Shown in pieces: positions 53,207 to 63,887 of a DNA stretch of 64,000 nucleotides; the first letter of the stretch is position 1; each line of letters starts with the position of its first letter. Below the pieces are notes generated by a model. The model did no database searches. It saw only the letters and a program-made list of their open reading frames with translations, and was not told the DNA's origin. Source of the stretch: Choristoneura fumiferana (lineage: Eukaryota > Arthropoda > Insecta > Lepidoptera > Tortricidae); assembly GCF_025370935.1 (NCBI RefSeq), contig NC_133473.1:18481431-18545430 (forward strand), given 5' to 3'. Made by a program: the position numbers and the translations under genes.

Positions 53207-54700
53207 TCTGTCTATATTACTCTATAAACAAAAAACGCGCGGCGAATTCGAACAAAACAAAGCACGAATTTAAACTAGCGTCTTTTCCAATTTATTTGAG
53301 GGCCTATTTTTGAATTCATTTTGGGACACTATGGTTTTAGGTTAAGCATGTGCATCGAAGTTAATGTTTGAAGACTGTCTCCTGTTTCCTTTGATATAAA
53401 TATTAGAATAGCGAAACTGGGTTTACCTAAGCTGCAAAACGTTAAATTCCAAGTAATCTTTGGAAAAAAGTGTGTTTTTTTATCGAAGTATCCTTTTCAA
53501 GTATGGAATCAAAAGTGAAAGAATATATTTGAAACAGATAAAGTTGAATATCTTGACTGAATTTCAAAGCACTCACATTTGCCTAAAATTAAGTGTACCT
53601 TAAATTTGTGGCTCAGTAATGTTAGGTACCTACTGAAAATACTTAATTTCTCAATGTAATTTCTTTGTATTGTCTCTGTAAAGAATTTTCTTTCAAATAC
53701 TGATTTCATTATTGCCGTTTCCTTAGTAAATTCTGAAGCTATAAAATTTAGTACAGTTTATTTAAAAAAAAAAGGTTTCATACGAAACATAGGACAATAA
53801 ATGCAAATAATTATTAAAATAATGCATATCCAAAGTAATGTTTACATAAAACAGCCTAAAATTATTACTGACTAGACAATTTATAAATTTTCTGGTTATT
53901 TAGTTATATGTACGAAATCATGTCTTTTAATTAATTACTATATTTGTTTTATTTTTGTTTAATTACACAAATAAAGATATTATTGTCAATGTTATGTTTC
54001 TCGTTCGGACATTCATATTATATGATCAAATTATATAAAATATTTTGACAAATATCAGAGAGGTTCTCCAGTTCAAAGAATTTTTAATGTGGAATAGGTA
54101 AGTCTATAAAATTAAGTAGCAAATTAACACTGAAATAAATCATAATTAGTTCTAACGACTTTGTACGACATATAATTTTTAATGAAATGAATTCACTGTG
54201 ATGCTATGAAATTTATTATTATACTTTGTACTTTAATTGGAGTGTTACATTTAATATAACTTGTAAATAATCTTTATGAATTATAATTCTAAAATAATAT
54301 TATAAAATATATTAGGGAAATATTTTAAAGATTTTTGTATATATGTAAATAAATTAATATTATTATGATGTTAATGAGTATGGTTTTAAGAGAAATGTTA
54401 CACGAATATTTATTTTACCATGCTTTGCATTTAGCAAGACTTGATTTTATTGAGTATTTTTATGATTTAGTGTCATGTTACAAGTTTTTTTTATTAAATT
54501 TAAAATTTTGACACCTGCCAGTAAGTACTCACTTTTTAACGTAAGACTAAAAATCACAACTATTCGTTACTTTCAAAAATACTTTTATTTATCGCATAAA
54601 TATTGTATTTGATGACTTTTTAAAGACTTCTTGACATATCGTAAATCTAAAATGCATATGTGTAAAGTTTCTTGAAATAATAAATTTGCTTATTAGCAAA
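53207..54700 (+). other. Likely 3' UTR of the receptor gene
   Basis: This AT-rich stretch follows the stop codon and contains none of the SINE, LINE or inverted-repeat families seen elsewhere, as expected for a retained UTR. Poly(A) signal candidates AATAAA occur at 53796, 53970 and 54679. The last two are followed by T/GT-rich DNA (53989-54005 and 54703-54721), so cleavage near 53990 or 54700 is plausible. Many ATTTA words are present. The boundary is inferred, with no transcript data. Confidence 0.5.
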
Positions 54701-54721
54701 ATATGTATTTTGTGGAGTTTG
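54679..54721 (+). terminator. Candidate distal poly(A) site
   Basis: AATAAA at 54679-54684 is followed within about 20-35 nt by TGTATTTTGTGGAGTTTG, a GT-rich downstream element. A proximal alternative is AATAAA at 53970-53975 with a T-rich element at 53989-54005. Which is used cannot be told from sequence alone. Confidence 0.4.
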
Positions 54722-54964
54722 ATTCTAACTACAATATTTAAACTAATAATACAAAAATACATGAGCATAAGACCGAATAACTTAGATTTTCTAACGCATA
54801 GGCCTATTTTTTTAATTAAATGGTGAATTGCGGTCGATGCAATGTTTTTATTATGGCTTCAGTAGGTATTTTAAGAATAAAGCTGAAATATTGGACCCAA
54901 TATGGATAGACTCTTCTTCTTTCACTGAAGTATCCATATGTGCATTTCAGCTAGCCTCAAACTT

Positions 54965-55112
54965 ACTTACAATACAAAACAATAACTCTTTATTACACAC
55001 CAACACATCATTACAGAAAGCACAGGTATATAAAAAAGAGATTTTCTGAGGTACGCAATAGGTGGCCTTATTGCTTTATCGCTTCGCGGACTTTATTCAG
55101 AAGGAGAAAAAT
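54965..55112 (-). repeat. LINE 3' end
   Basis: The minus-strand copy of the 23200-23335 family: on that strand GCGATAAAGCAATAAGGCCA and TAATAAAGAGTTATTG followed by TGTATTG. Confidence 0.6.
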
Positions 55113-56486
55113 ATTATAGTATATTCTGATGGAAATTATTCTACAAAAATTTGACAATGATTTCAGATTGACGTAGGTTGGAAAATCTTTTTCCATTTTA
55201 ATTTGTGACGATATAGAAAAGAATATCTAAGATGACATTATAACTATTTATTATATAAATATCCAAAAATATTTTATTTATATGTAAAGTATACAATAAT
55301 TATTACAACTTTAAAACTTGAATCTAAGGTTATATTATATTGTAAAAATATATGATAACTATCCAAAAATGTAAAGTACCTACCAAAATAAAATTGTTAA
55401 AACTAAACTATAAAGTTGGATAACAGAACATAAGCCTTCTCCGAGGATTCCCTCTACGATCGATAAAACAAGATCAACCAAAATCGTAAACATCTCAAAT
55501 TTAATCTGAATAAAATCCACGTAAGCCAAATCAATCATTTAATTTCACAAACACCTAAAACGCAGCACCTTAAAATGAAGCCAAAAAAGGTCGTGATTGT
55601 TTACCTGCGTCCATTGTCGTCCGTGATTAGAATTTTATCCCCCCTTTTGTTGAGGTTAAAGGTGGCAAATTTAAAGGAGGGACATCATAGGCTTTGATGA
55701 GTTCTCTTGTTTACAGTTTTGGTTACGGCGGCCGTAATCTTTGAGACAATGACGTCTCGAGATTAAAACAAGTGAATTGGGACGCGGGTTCCTTTGTATT
55801 TTTTGGCCGCAGAGGCTATCTGAGTTATTGTGAGGGATCTCTATTCAAGAGTTGTTGGCGAACTATTGCGAGCTTTGAGGTGTTGGAGACGATTTTACTG
55901 GAGAAGGGATCCTTTAGACTGCCATAATTTAATAAGTCGTAGTAATGTTTGTCATATTTTTTTTTCCCCTCTGAAACCATAAATTTTTCATAAATTTTTA
56001 AACGGTTATCCGTAAAAAAGGAGGAGGTACATTACTCAATTAATGCTCCTCGTAATGCATGTGGTAAAATGGAACGGGTGGTGAAGCACCAGGACTCTTG
56101 AATAATGAATGCCTCTGCATCGGAAAAGCAATCTTTCGTAAAAGGTGATGAACAGTTGACATTTATCGTATCTTATTATTCACACAAAATTATGAAGACT
56201 GTTTGTACCTATTGCTTGGGCGATACAAGAAAGAAGAAAGTATGAAGAGGAGTGAAAACTGTCATTTACATTATGTGAGCCATAGACCACAGACTAGATT
56301 TTACATAGTACTGACCATCTCCAACTGAAAATTTATTTGAACATTTTTTAATATAAATCTAATTTTACGACTACTTACTAGTGGAAAGTGATCCCTGGAC
56401 ATACTTATTTTGCAATGTTACTGCACTATTTCATAACACACGTTGGCATGGTAATTTAGAGCTGTTCACAATCAAAATTTGACTTT

Positions 56487-57057
56487 AAAAAAAGACAAAG
56501 ATTATTTATTCTTTATAACATCTACTTTTGACGGTGTGAATGAAAATTTGACGTGAGCTCACTCAACTTGCAAAATAAATGTCAGATTGGTTTTTGGAGT
56601 CTTTTTGTATTTTTTTTTATTTCAACTCCAAATTTTGTTACTTAAAGACTCCAACTTAAACCCAAAACCCATCTTAATTTGATTGCTTAATAGCGACATC
56701 TCTTGTCCAGGTAAGCGGTTTGTTCCAATGGAGTGCGGAAAGTTTCTCGATGAGGGCTAAAGCATAGATGTCGCTAGTGTCGCTGCTTAAGTGACTAAAT
56801 AAGAAACAAACAAGCTGAGATATGTGGTGCATAAGAGAAATTCGTGTCTGGACTCCTGTTCAGTGGTGGTAGCGGTATAGCACGCAGCACGGACCACTAC
56901 TACCGCACTACTACCACTAGGCCACCACGGCTTCAAAAAGTATATATAAGCAAAATTAAAAAAAAACAATTCATTATTTGCAGTTATAGATAAATTTTGA
57001 GTGTGCACACCGTCAAAAGTAGATGTTATAAATAATAAATAATCTTTGTCTTTTTTA
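56487..57057. mobile_element. TIR element (~50-bp TIRs) with nested SINE-3
   Basis: AAAGACAAAGATTATTTATT at the left and AATAAATAATCTTTGTCTTT at the right, then CATCTACTTTTGACGGTGTG and its complement, are inverted ends. The inside is mostly a plus-strand SINE-3 with its extension. Removing the SINE would leave a small MITE. Confidence 0.7.
56590..56925 (+). mobile_element. SINE-3, long copy
   Basis: GGTTTTTGGAGTCTTTTTGT, AATAGCGACATCTCTTGTCC, GATGTCGCTAGTGTCGCTGC, then the tRNA-like GTGGTGGTAGCGGTATAGCA. The B-box part is lost and replaced by CTACCACTAGGCCACCACGG, the complement of a SINE-1 head, so two SINEs are fused here. Confidence 0.6.
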
Positions 57058-58779
57058 TCATGTCTTATAAGGGATTATTTACGGAATTATTTAAATGGAT
57101 TTAGAATCTACACATATGGATATCACTTTCAATTCAACTACATCTTAACTACACCCTACTACCCAAATGTTTACAATTTGTAAAGGTAAGTGCAATTTAT
57201 TACGATTCATAACAGCGGACAATAGGAAGACGCGTTTCTTTCAGTTCTGTGACGGGCTCATTGTTGGCTACATTGCGTGACATAAAATTATCGCCGGTGG
57301 GCTGCGGAACAATAGCGGCTTTCCGGACTATTCACTAGCACGCCTGACACGCTGTGCCCATTTACCGAAATTAAAAATAAAACGGGTAATGTGCTCAAGT
57401 AACGCACGGACCGAGAAATGGCTAGTCTATTGGCCTAAATGACAGAGCGGATTTCCAGCAGGCTATCTGATGCAGCGAGAAAACGTCATGAGTGGCAGAC
57501 CTAACGTATCTATGTCAAAAGAGTAGGTACTGTATGTATGTTAGGGACCAGTGTGCGTAATTTGACCAATAAACAATATTGATTGTCATTGGCTAAAAAA
57601 TGTTTGTTAAATATGACGTTTCTGACGCAAGCTTTTTTTCTGTTTGTGTATTACATATCACTTAAATTTCTCGTACATTTTAGTACCAAATTTCAAGTCA
57701 ATTCGATCACTAGAAGTGGAAGAACAAGATCTGAAGTAAAATAAATAAGTTTAAAAACCAATCTTGATATTAAGCTTACAGGGTGAGCTAACATAATAAT
57801 GCTACAATCGATAATACAAACCAACAGCATAGTTAGAAAAGGCAATTGCATTTTTTTATTATAAAAAGTTAAAATAAGCATCGAACTCATACTAATCAAC
57901 AATGAAATCTGTATTCGTGCGCCACAATTATTTCTCAAACGTTCAAAACACTAGCAAAAACGCTCGAAAATTCGGCATTCATACCGATTGCTCCGATCCT
58001 GTAATAACTGCACCGTACCAGTTTCGAACTGCTATATCTGGTTCAAACCAGTTTTGCTCGAATTAGCGAATTCGCTGCAGGCGTTGCGTGCCGACCTTTG
58101 GGCATGTGTGCATACGTAATTGATGTGCGCTTCCCTTCAATTTAGCACCCATGAAAACGTTAAACGTTGACTTCACGCTATACATATATTTTACAGTGCG
58201 ACAAAGTACATGTACAACGTTGAAGATATTATTTTTTATGGCCTTGTTTTGCAAAACTTTTCGTTTTAAAGTCTTGATGTAACGCTAAGATTTTTTTTGA
58301 TGTTGTAATCATTCGTTTTTTGACAGATATAACGATTTTTTTTTTAGACATAGTTTCCTTCTTAAGATTCTTTAGATTTTCTTTTTATAATTCTAAGATG
58401 ATTATGATATGAGGAAAAGGGTTGAATGGGCTTGTAAGGAGTCGACCAAGAATGAAAAACTGTAGTAAGTATAATGGTATGAAAATATACAAAAATATTT
58501 CATTTAAAATCGAACACCAACTTGATGATTTCTGTTTTAAATAATCTCTAGTTTAATGTTTTTTTTATTATATATATAAAATGCAACTAAAGCAACATTT
58601 TTTAATTATTGGTTTCAAAAGAAAATTTATAACACGGGTATAACATAATTACCTATATTCACAAATGTCATACACCGCATAAACAAACTCTCCTGTCTGT
58701 CTGATTTCCCCTGACACATGAAAATTTTAAACGGTTCAAACTAGTTTTGGGTGCAATTCTAAAACGCATTTGGCATGTG

Positions 58780-58879
58780 NNNNNNNNNNNNNNNNNNNNN
58801 NNNNNNNNNNNNNNNNNNNNNNNNNNNNNNNNNNNNNNNNNNNNNNNNNNNNNNNNNNNNNNNNNNNNNNNNNNNNNNN
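58780..58879. other. Assembly gap, 100 N
   Basis: Exactly 100 unknown bases, the usual placeholder for a gap of unknown size. Order and distance across it are therefore uncertain. Confidence 0.98.
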
Positions 58880-58905
58880 TGCAGTTAATTTCCGCGATTT
58901 TGTTT

Positions 58906-58991
58906 GTACAGTCAAGGGCAAAGATATCGACACGGCCAAAGTTGCAAAAATATGTATACACTGCCTTAATGTTCAGTGCTCTTGACTGTAC
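58906..58991. mobile_element. Small MITE next to the gap
   Basis: GTACAGTCAAG at the left and CTTGACTGTAC at the right are inverted. The interior holds AAAGATATCGACACGGCCAA and GTTGCAAAAATATGTATACA, a family I know as widespread in Lepidoptera. Confidence 0.65.
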
Positions 58992-59037
58992 CAAGTCGCC
59001 TTACTGAGTAGGTCTTTACTTTTGTTTACCTGTTTTT

Positions 59038-59285
59038 AGATTTTAGCCCCCGACGCAGAAAGAGGGGTGTTTTACCGCTGTGTGTATGTGTGTGTGTCTG
59101 CTGTCGGTCTGTGGCACCGTAGCTCTTAGGGGGAAAAGGGGGGACCGATTTGAATGCGTTTTTTTAAATTGAAACCGGGTTTTCTAGCGATGGTTCTTAG
59201 ACATGTTTTATTAAAATCGGTTCAGATATTGAACTTTGAAGTGAAAAAGTCGGGGTTTTCCAACTTCTTGTTGGTTAGGTTATTA
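59038..59285 (-). repeat. Repeat B copy
   Basis: Reverse copy: GCCCCCGACGCAGAAAGAGG, GTCTGTGGCACCGTAGCTCT and GGTTCAGATATTGAACTTTG. Confidence 0.7.
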
Positions 59286-59962
59286 AAATTTTATATACAT
59301 GACGTGTTTTATAAGAGATGTGGCGGACTTATGGACGACTGGGAAGTAGGTAAAGAGCCCAGACAGTGACGGACTCTCACCGGCTGCACGTCCGACCCCA
59401 ACTCCCTTTTCACGGTTTTTTTTTAATGCAACGTCATAAACATTCATTCATACGCTAGTTCAACCCTTCTTCGGTCAGTCGGGTAAAAAAAACAACATAG
59501 CTTGGTAACATTATATTTACATTATCACAGAATTTTATAACTCCAAATATGACAATTTTGCATAAATATAGTTATGATGACATCGTACAAAAATACTGCT
59601 AATGTTTGCTATGTATTGTGTCACTTTGACTGTTCGACCATAACAGTAAGTTGAAGCGAAAAGGCTGTGGCCCTAGTCCAGAAAAAGGCGGAAAAACTTG
59701 ACAGTTTATTATACACAAATTGCACCACAATTTCACCAGTGCTGTAATATCGATATTAAAAAAAAACTTAATATCGATATTACAAAAAACTTAATGCGAA
59801 ATAATAATAAAAGAAATCTTTTATTTGAAAGATTTGGTAAAAAATGTTGAACATCGGTAAGGACGCCATCCGCCATTTTGTTTTATTGACATTTTATTTA
59901 CTATTTCCGTTATTGTGAAATTTTCGTTACGTTATTGACTTATTTCTTATTTGTTGTTATAA

Positions 59963-60254
59963 TTTTTATCTACACCCATGAATCCTCAATTATGCGTTCA
60001 AAAACCATAGGTAATGACCAGCATTACGACATTATGAACACGGCTGTATCGTCATGGTCATTAACGATACAGAACCTGTATCGTAATGAGATTTCATACA
60101 TCATTACAGCACTGCGCCGCGACCACGTGCAGCAGCACGTCGTCGCGGGCGCAGCTCGTGGGGCAGACATACCTACCTAGTTCTCGTTAATGGTCATTCT
60201 CAATGGTTCTTGAACACATGATAGAGGATTTAATATATGGATATAGATTAAAAT
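59963..60254. mobile_element. MITE-like element, long form of 19371-19526
   Basis: The left end TTTTTATCTACACCCATGAA and the right end GAGGATTTAATATATGGATA are imperfect inverted repeats. The interior has ACCATAGGTAATGACCAGCA and a GC-rich centre (GCGCCGCGACCACGTGCAGC). Confidence 0.6.
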
Positions 60255-60404
60255 ACTATTGTCGTTTTAGGCATAAAGCTATGAAAATAAAGTCCAAAAG
60301 TGTCAAACACACAATTTCCATTACGTGTCTACAAAAGGGTATATCGACATATTCCTATGCCTATTATTTTTTTGCTATGTCTGTCACCTAATTCTGGACT
60401 CTAG

Positions 60405-60665
60405 TATATAGTGGTCTCGCAAGCAGAGAGCCGTGGGTTCAAACCCGGTCTCGCACCTCTGATTTCTTCGGAATTCATGTGCGATAATACATTTGAAATT
60501 GTCTGATTACTGAGTTTAAGTTTTATTTTGAATTTACGGGGAAAAATACTGCATGGAAAACTGCACACGCATGCGAAGTAAATCAATGATCTTTGTGTGA
60601 AGTTGCCAATCCGCGCTGGGCCCGCGTGGGTGCTACCCACGACCTCATTCGTATTCTGATAGTTC
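60405..60665 (+). repeat. SINE-1, old diverged copy
   Basis: TCGCAAGCAGAGAGCCGTGG, GGTTCAAACCCGGTCTCGCA and CAATCCGCGCTGGGCCCGCG are recognisable. The middle carries an unrelated insertion (TCTGATTACTGAGTTTAAGT) and the GAT tail is gone. Confidence 0.6.
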
Positions 60666-61265
60666 AATTTTAGATTACTGTGTTTAAGTTTGATTTTTCA
60701 TTGTAAATTATTTAATTTAATATTAAATAAAACTAAAACTATATATTGATGACTTCAATCTACTAGAACAATAATTTTAACATTGTTCCCTGTAGGTACA
60801 TAACCATCTTACATCAGCACTGGAATTTCATTCTCAAAGAGATTTGGTAATTGGGCGTTTTTAAAAAAAAGCGAAGTAAATGGGCCGTGGCTGCAGCCAG
60901 CGAAGCACCAGGACCTAATTAAGTCATAAAATAATTTGGCCCCTAGAGTGCTGGATATGTAACATAGTTATGTATGGGCCATGGGAATAATGCTTTAAAT
61001 GTTCCAGAAACATATTTTATTCACATTTTTAACCTAAATAGTAAAACTTAAGTTTAAAAATAACTTACTATTACTATTTTTGAGCTTTAGTCCAATCAAA
61101 GTAAAGTTAACTGTGACAATAATTCATTTATAGCTCATACTATTTCTGACTTGTTAATTCACTCTTTGTCGGTCCCTAGTTAAATGCTCCTCTCATCTAC
61201 TCAAAGGTTGACTGGTAGAAATCCCTTCAGATGATAACTAAGTTCGTTTTTAAACCCAACGCAAT

Positions 61266-61495
61266 AACATAACGATGTAAAGTTGAAAAAGCCCGACAAT
61301 TTCATTTCAGTTAAATATCTCAAAAATGGCTGCAACGATTTTTATCAAACATAACTAAGAATCTCTTCAAGAAAACTTACTTTCACGAAAAAAATCATCG
61401 AAACCGGTCATTCCGTTTGAGAGCTTCGATGCCACAGACAGACATTGGCGTGAAACTTATAACAACCATCTTTTTCTGTTAGGGGTTAAAAGAGG
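61266..61495 (+). repeat. Repeat B copy, diverged
   Basis: TTAAATATCTCAAAAATGGC, GAGAGCTTCGATGCCACAGA and GTGAAACTTATAACAACC follow the repeat B order. A second, inverted fragment lies at about 61610-61640. Confidence 0.55.
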
Positions 61496-61702
61496 GTTAG
61501 GTATAAGTTTAACGTCAACGTCTGTCTGTCTATCGGATGCAATGCAGATTATTTTATGTGAAAGCGAGTTTCTTTGCTTGTTTTTAACTATATTTCATCA
61601 AATTTGGTTCATTCGTTTTTAAGATATTGAACTTTGAAACGTTAATTTCGGGAGTTAGAATGACTTCGGGAATAGACTTTTAAAATTGGTTTGGTTAAAA
61701 TC

Positions 61703-61775
61703 TGACGGATAAATGTGATGCCGTCTCTGTTTGTTTTGTTCGAATAGACGGAGACGGCATCACATTTATCCGTCA
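61703..61775. repeat. Perfect 25-nt inverted repeat
   Basis: Arms 61703-61727 and 61751-61775 (TGACGGATAAATGTGATGCC and its complement, continuing to GTCTC) with a 23-nt loop. A GA microsatellite (61793-61820) follows. Confidence 0.75.
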
Positions 61776-61792
61776 AATAAAATTAATCAATG

Positions 61793-61820
61793 AGAGAGAG
61801 AGAGAGAGAGTGAGAGAGCG
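61793..61820 (+). repeat. GA microsatellite
   Basis: GAGAGAGAGAGAGAGAGAG with one T interruption. Confidence 0.85.
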
Positions 61821-62507
61821 AAACATTTATTTACACATATTCGATACACATAAAAATACATTAGATGGATTAACATAAAAATAACATCGAATAGTATAAA
61901 GTGGACCCCACTCAGCATAATGTTACGGCAAGCCGCAACGCTGTTTTTCAGTGGGACCCATTTAAAAACTAAAACATATAAAGAACATTACAACACACTA
62001 TGACGACACGAACGCCAGCGGAAGGAAGTTCGCAAAGAAACTTTCAATCCGGAAGCATATATGGCAACATTCGATCAGTTTAACCATTTTAGAAACAGTT
62101 AAACCTTACCAAGTCAGACCAGGATTGTAGTGTAATATTTACAATAATCAATGGGTGGTGAAACAGCCTTTTAGTGTGTTTGTTTTTGTTAAGCTGGATA
62201 ATAAGACAATATATACGATCTTTAACATACTATCAAACCGACCGAGTTAGTTCATTGTGGAACCTTTCATAGAAAGAGTCAAAGTGACTTCGCTTTGCAT
62301 TCATCATTAAACTTTACTATGAGAGAGTTCAGTAGTGTGTTATGTATCAAAAGATTCGATAGTACGTAGATAGGTAAGTAGATTAATTCATGATCTTTTG
62401 GAAATTATATTATATTTAAAAAGTGGAAAAATATAATAAATTCAAAGTCAATATAGGTAAGAGTACAATTTTAAAAACATTTTATGAATTGGACTGAGAA
62501 TTTTCAA

Positions 62508-62806
62508 AAATACAAACTGAGACATGGATGCACAGAAAAACCAGAAAAAGAGACCAGCGCTGGGAATTGAACCCAGGTCCTCAGCAATCCGTGCTGCGTG
62601 CTATAACCCCTACACCACCGCTGGACAGGAATCTAGACACGAATTTTTCCTATGCATACATATCTCAGGTTGCTTATTTCTACTACGCTACTTATGCAGC
62701 AGCACTAGCGACATCTATGTTCCGCTCTCATCGAGAGACGTCACACTCTTTCGGAACCAACCGCTCACCCAGACAAGAGATGTCGCTACTAAGCAATCAA
62801 GCTGGT
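62508..62806 (-). mobile_element. SINE-3, long copy
   Basis: AATACAAACTGAGACATGGA, GCTGGGAATTGAACCCAGGT, CCACCGCTGGACAGGAATCT, then the extension with GCGACATCTATGTTCCGCTC and GAGATGTCGCTACTAAGCAA. Very similar to 45055-45430. Confidence 0.75.
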
Positions 62807-62845
62807 CACTGTTTTGAATGGGTCCCGACTGTTGAAGTTTTTAGT

Positions 62846-63511
62846 ATACAGCGTGTATTTTTGATACTCTCAAGCAGAGGGTCGTGGGTTCAAACCCCGG
62901 CTCGCACCTCTGAGTTTTTCGAAATTCATGTGCGGAAATTACATTTGAAATTTACCACGAAGCTTTGCGGTGAAGGAAAACATCGTGAGGAAACCTGCAC
63001 AAACCTGCGAAGCAATTCAATGGTGCGTGTGAAGTTCCCAATCCGCACTGGGCCCGCGTGGGAACTACGGCCCAAGCCCTCTTGTTCTGAGAGAGGCCTG
63101 TGCCCAGCAGTGGGACGCATATGGCTGGGATGATGATGATTTTTGATACTACCTCAAACTGTACTCAGACGAAGATTGAAGTGCTGTGAACCGATATCAA
63201 AACAAATTGTTAATTTAGAATTAACTACCAGAGCGTAATAAATTTTTGAAGTATTTTCGAGCAGCAATGTAATGCGTACAATAATTTGATACGAGAGAGA
63301 ACCGTTCTGTGAAAGCTGTCACGTCAACGAGTGGCGACGTTTTGACAAAAAACAAAGTAGTATCGCTTAGTGATACATTGCGTGCTAATTAATTTTGTAA
63401 GGAAAATAATAAGTCTAAATTTTTTACTAAAACATAATAAAATGTGAATATTAGGGCCTTCACTAACTGCTCTTAATGTTTGAGGTAGTATCAAAAATAC
63501 ACGCTGTATAT
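62846..63511. mobile_element. TIR element with SINE-1 nested inside
   Basis: Ends TATACAGCGTGTATTTTTGA and its complement (63490-63511) plus CTACCTCAAAC. The SINE-1 at 62869-63139 splits the left TIR. Without it the element is about 385 bp. TA lies at the outer edge, which would suit a Tc1/mariner-type relative, but this is not proven. Confidence 0.7.
62869..63139 (+). mobile_element. SINE-1, 5'-truncated, with perfect target duplication
   Basis: Begins CTCAAGCAGAGGGTCGTGGG and ends TGGGATGATGATGA. TTTTTGATACT flanks it at 62858-62868 and 63140-63150. Truncation at the same CTCAAGCAGAG point as the 17794 copy. Confidence 0.9.
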
Positions 63512-63734
63512 ATGGTGACATACAAACAAACACACAAACATACAAACACACACACTTTCGCATTTATAATATTAGTATGGATAAATAAATCCACAGCATA
63601 ATAATAATGTATAAAAAATAAACAGTTAAATTATTATTGTCACAGATTAGTACAAAAATCTTCAGTGATTGGACTAAAGAGGCTACACTATGGTACTATG
63701 GAATTATCACATTTTTTTTATATAAACCTTTTAG

Positions 63735-63800
63735 GAACTACTTGAACTGAGGAAGCTTAGTCGACCGGTAGAGATCCCTTATGGGACATGTTCGCCTTTT
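63735..63800 (+). repeat. LINE 3'-end remnant
   Basis: GGAAGCTTAGTCGACCGGTA, then AGAGATCCCTTATGGGACAT and GTTCGCCTTTT resemble 32270-32470. Confidence 0.45.
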
Positions 63801-63887
63801 CACCATGTTCCTTAATGTTCTTGAAATCTAATTAGTCTGTAGGTAAGTTAGATTATTATTAGAAAATATGGGGCACGATTTTTTTTA

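Noticed and set aside
62518..62625. tRNA gene-like sequence (A and B boxes)
   Set aside because: The head is followed by the SINE-3 body and the same unit occurs at 38475, 41798, 45055 and 56590. The tRNA-like heads of SINE-1 and SINE-2 were rejected as tRNA genes for the same reason.
62528..63133. 201-codon open frame on the + strand
   Set aside because: It is a read-through of a reversed SINE-3 into a SINE-1; every part belongs to repeat families.
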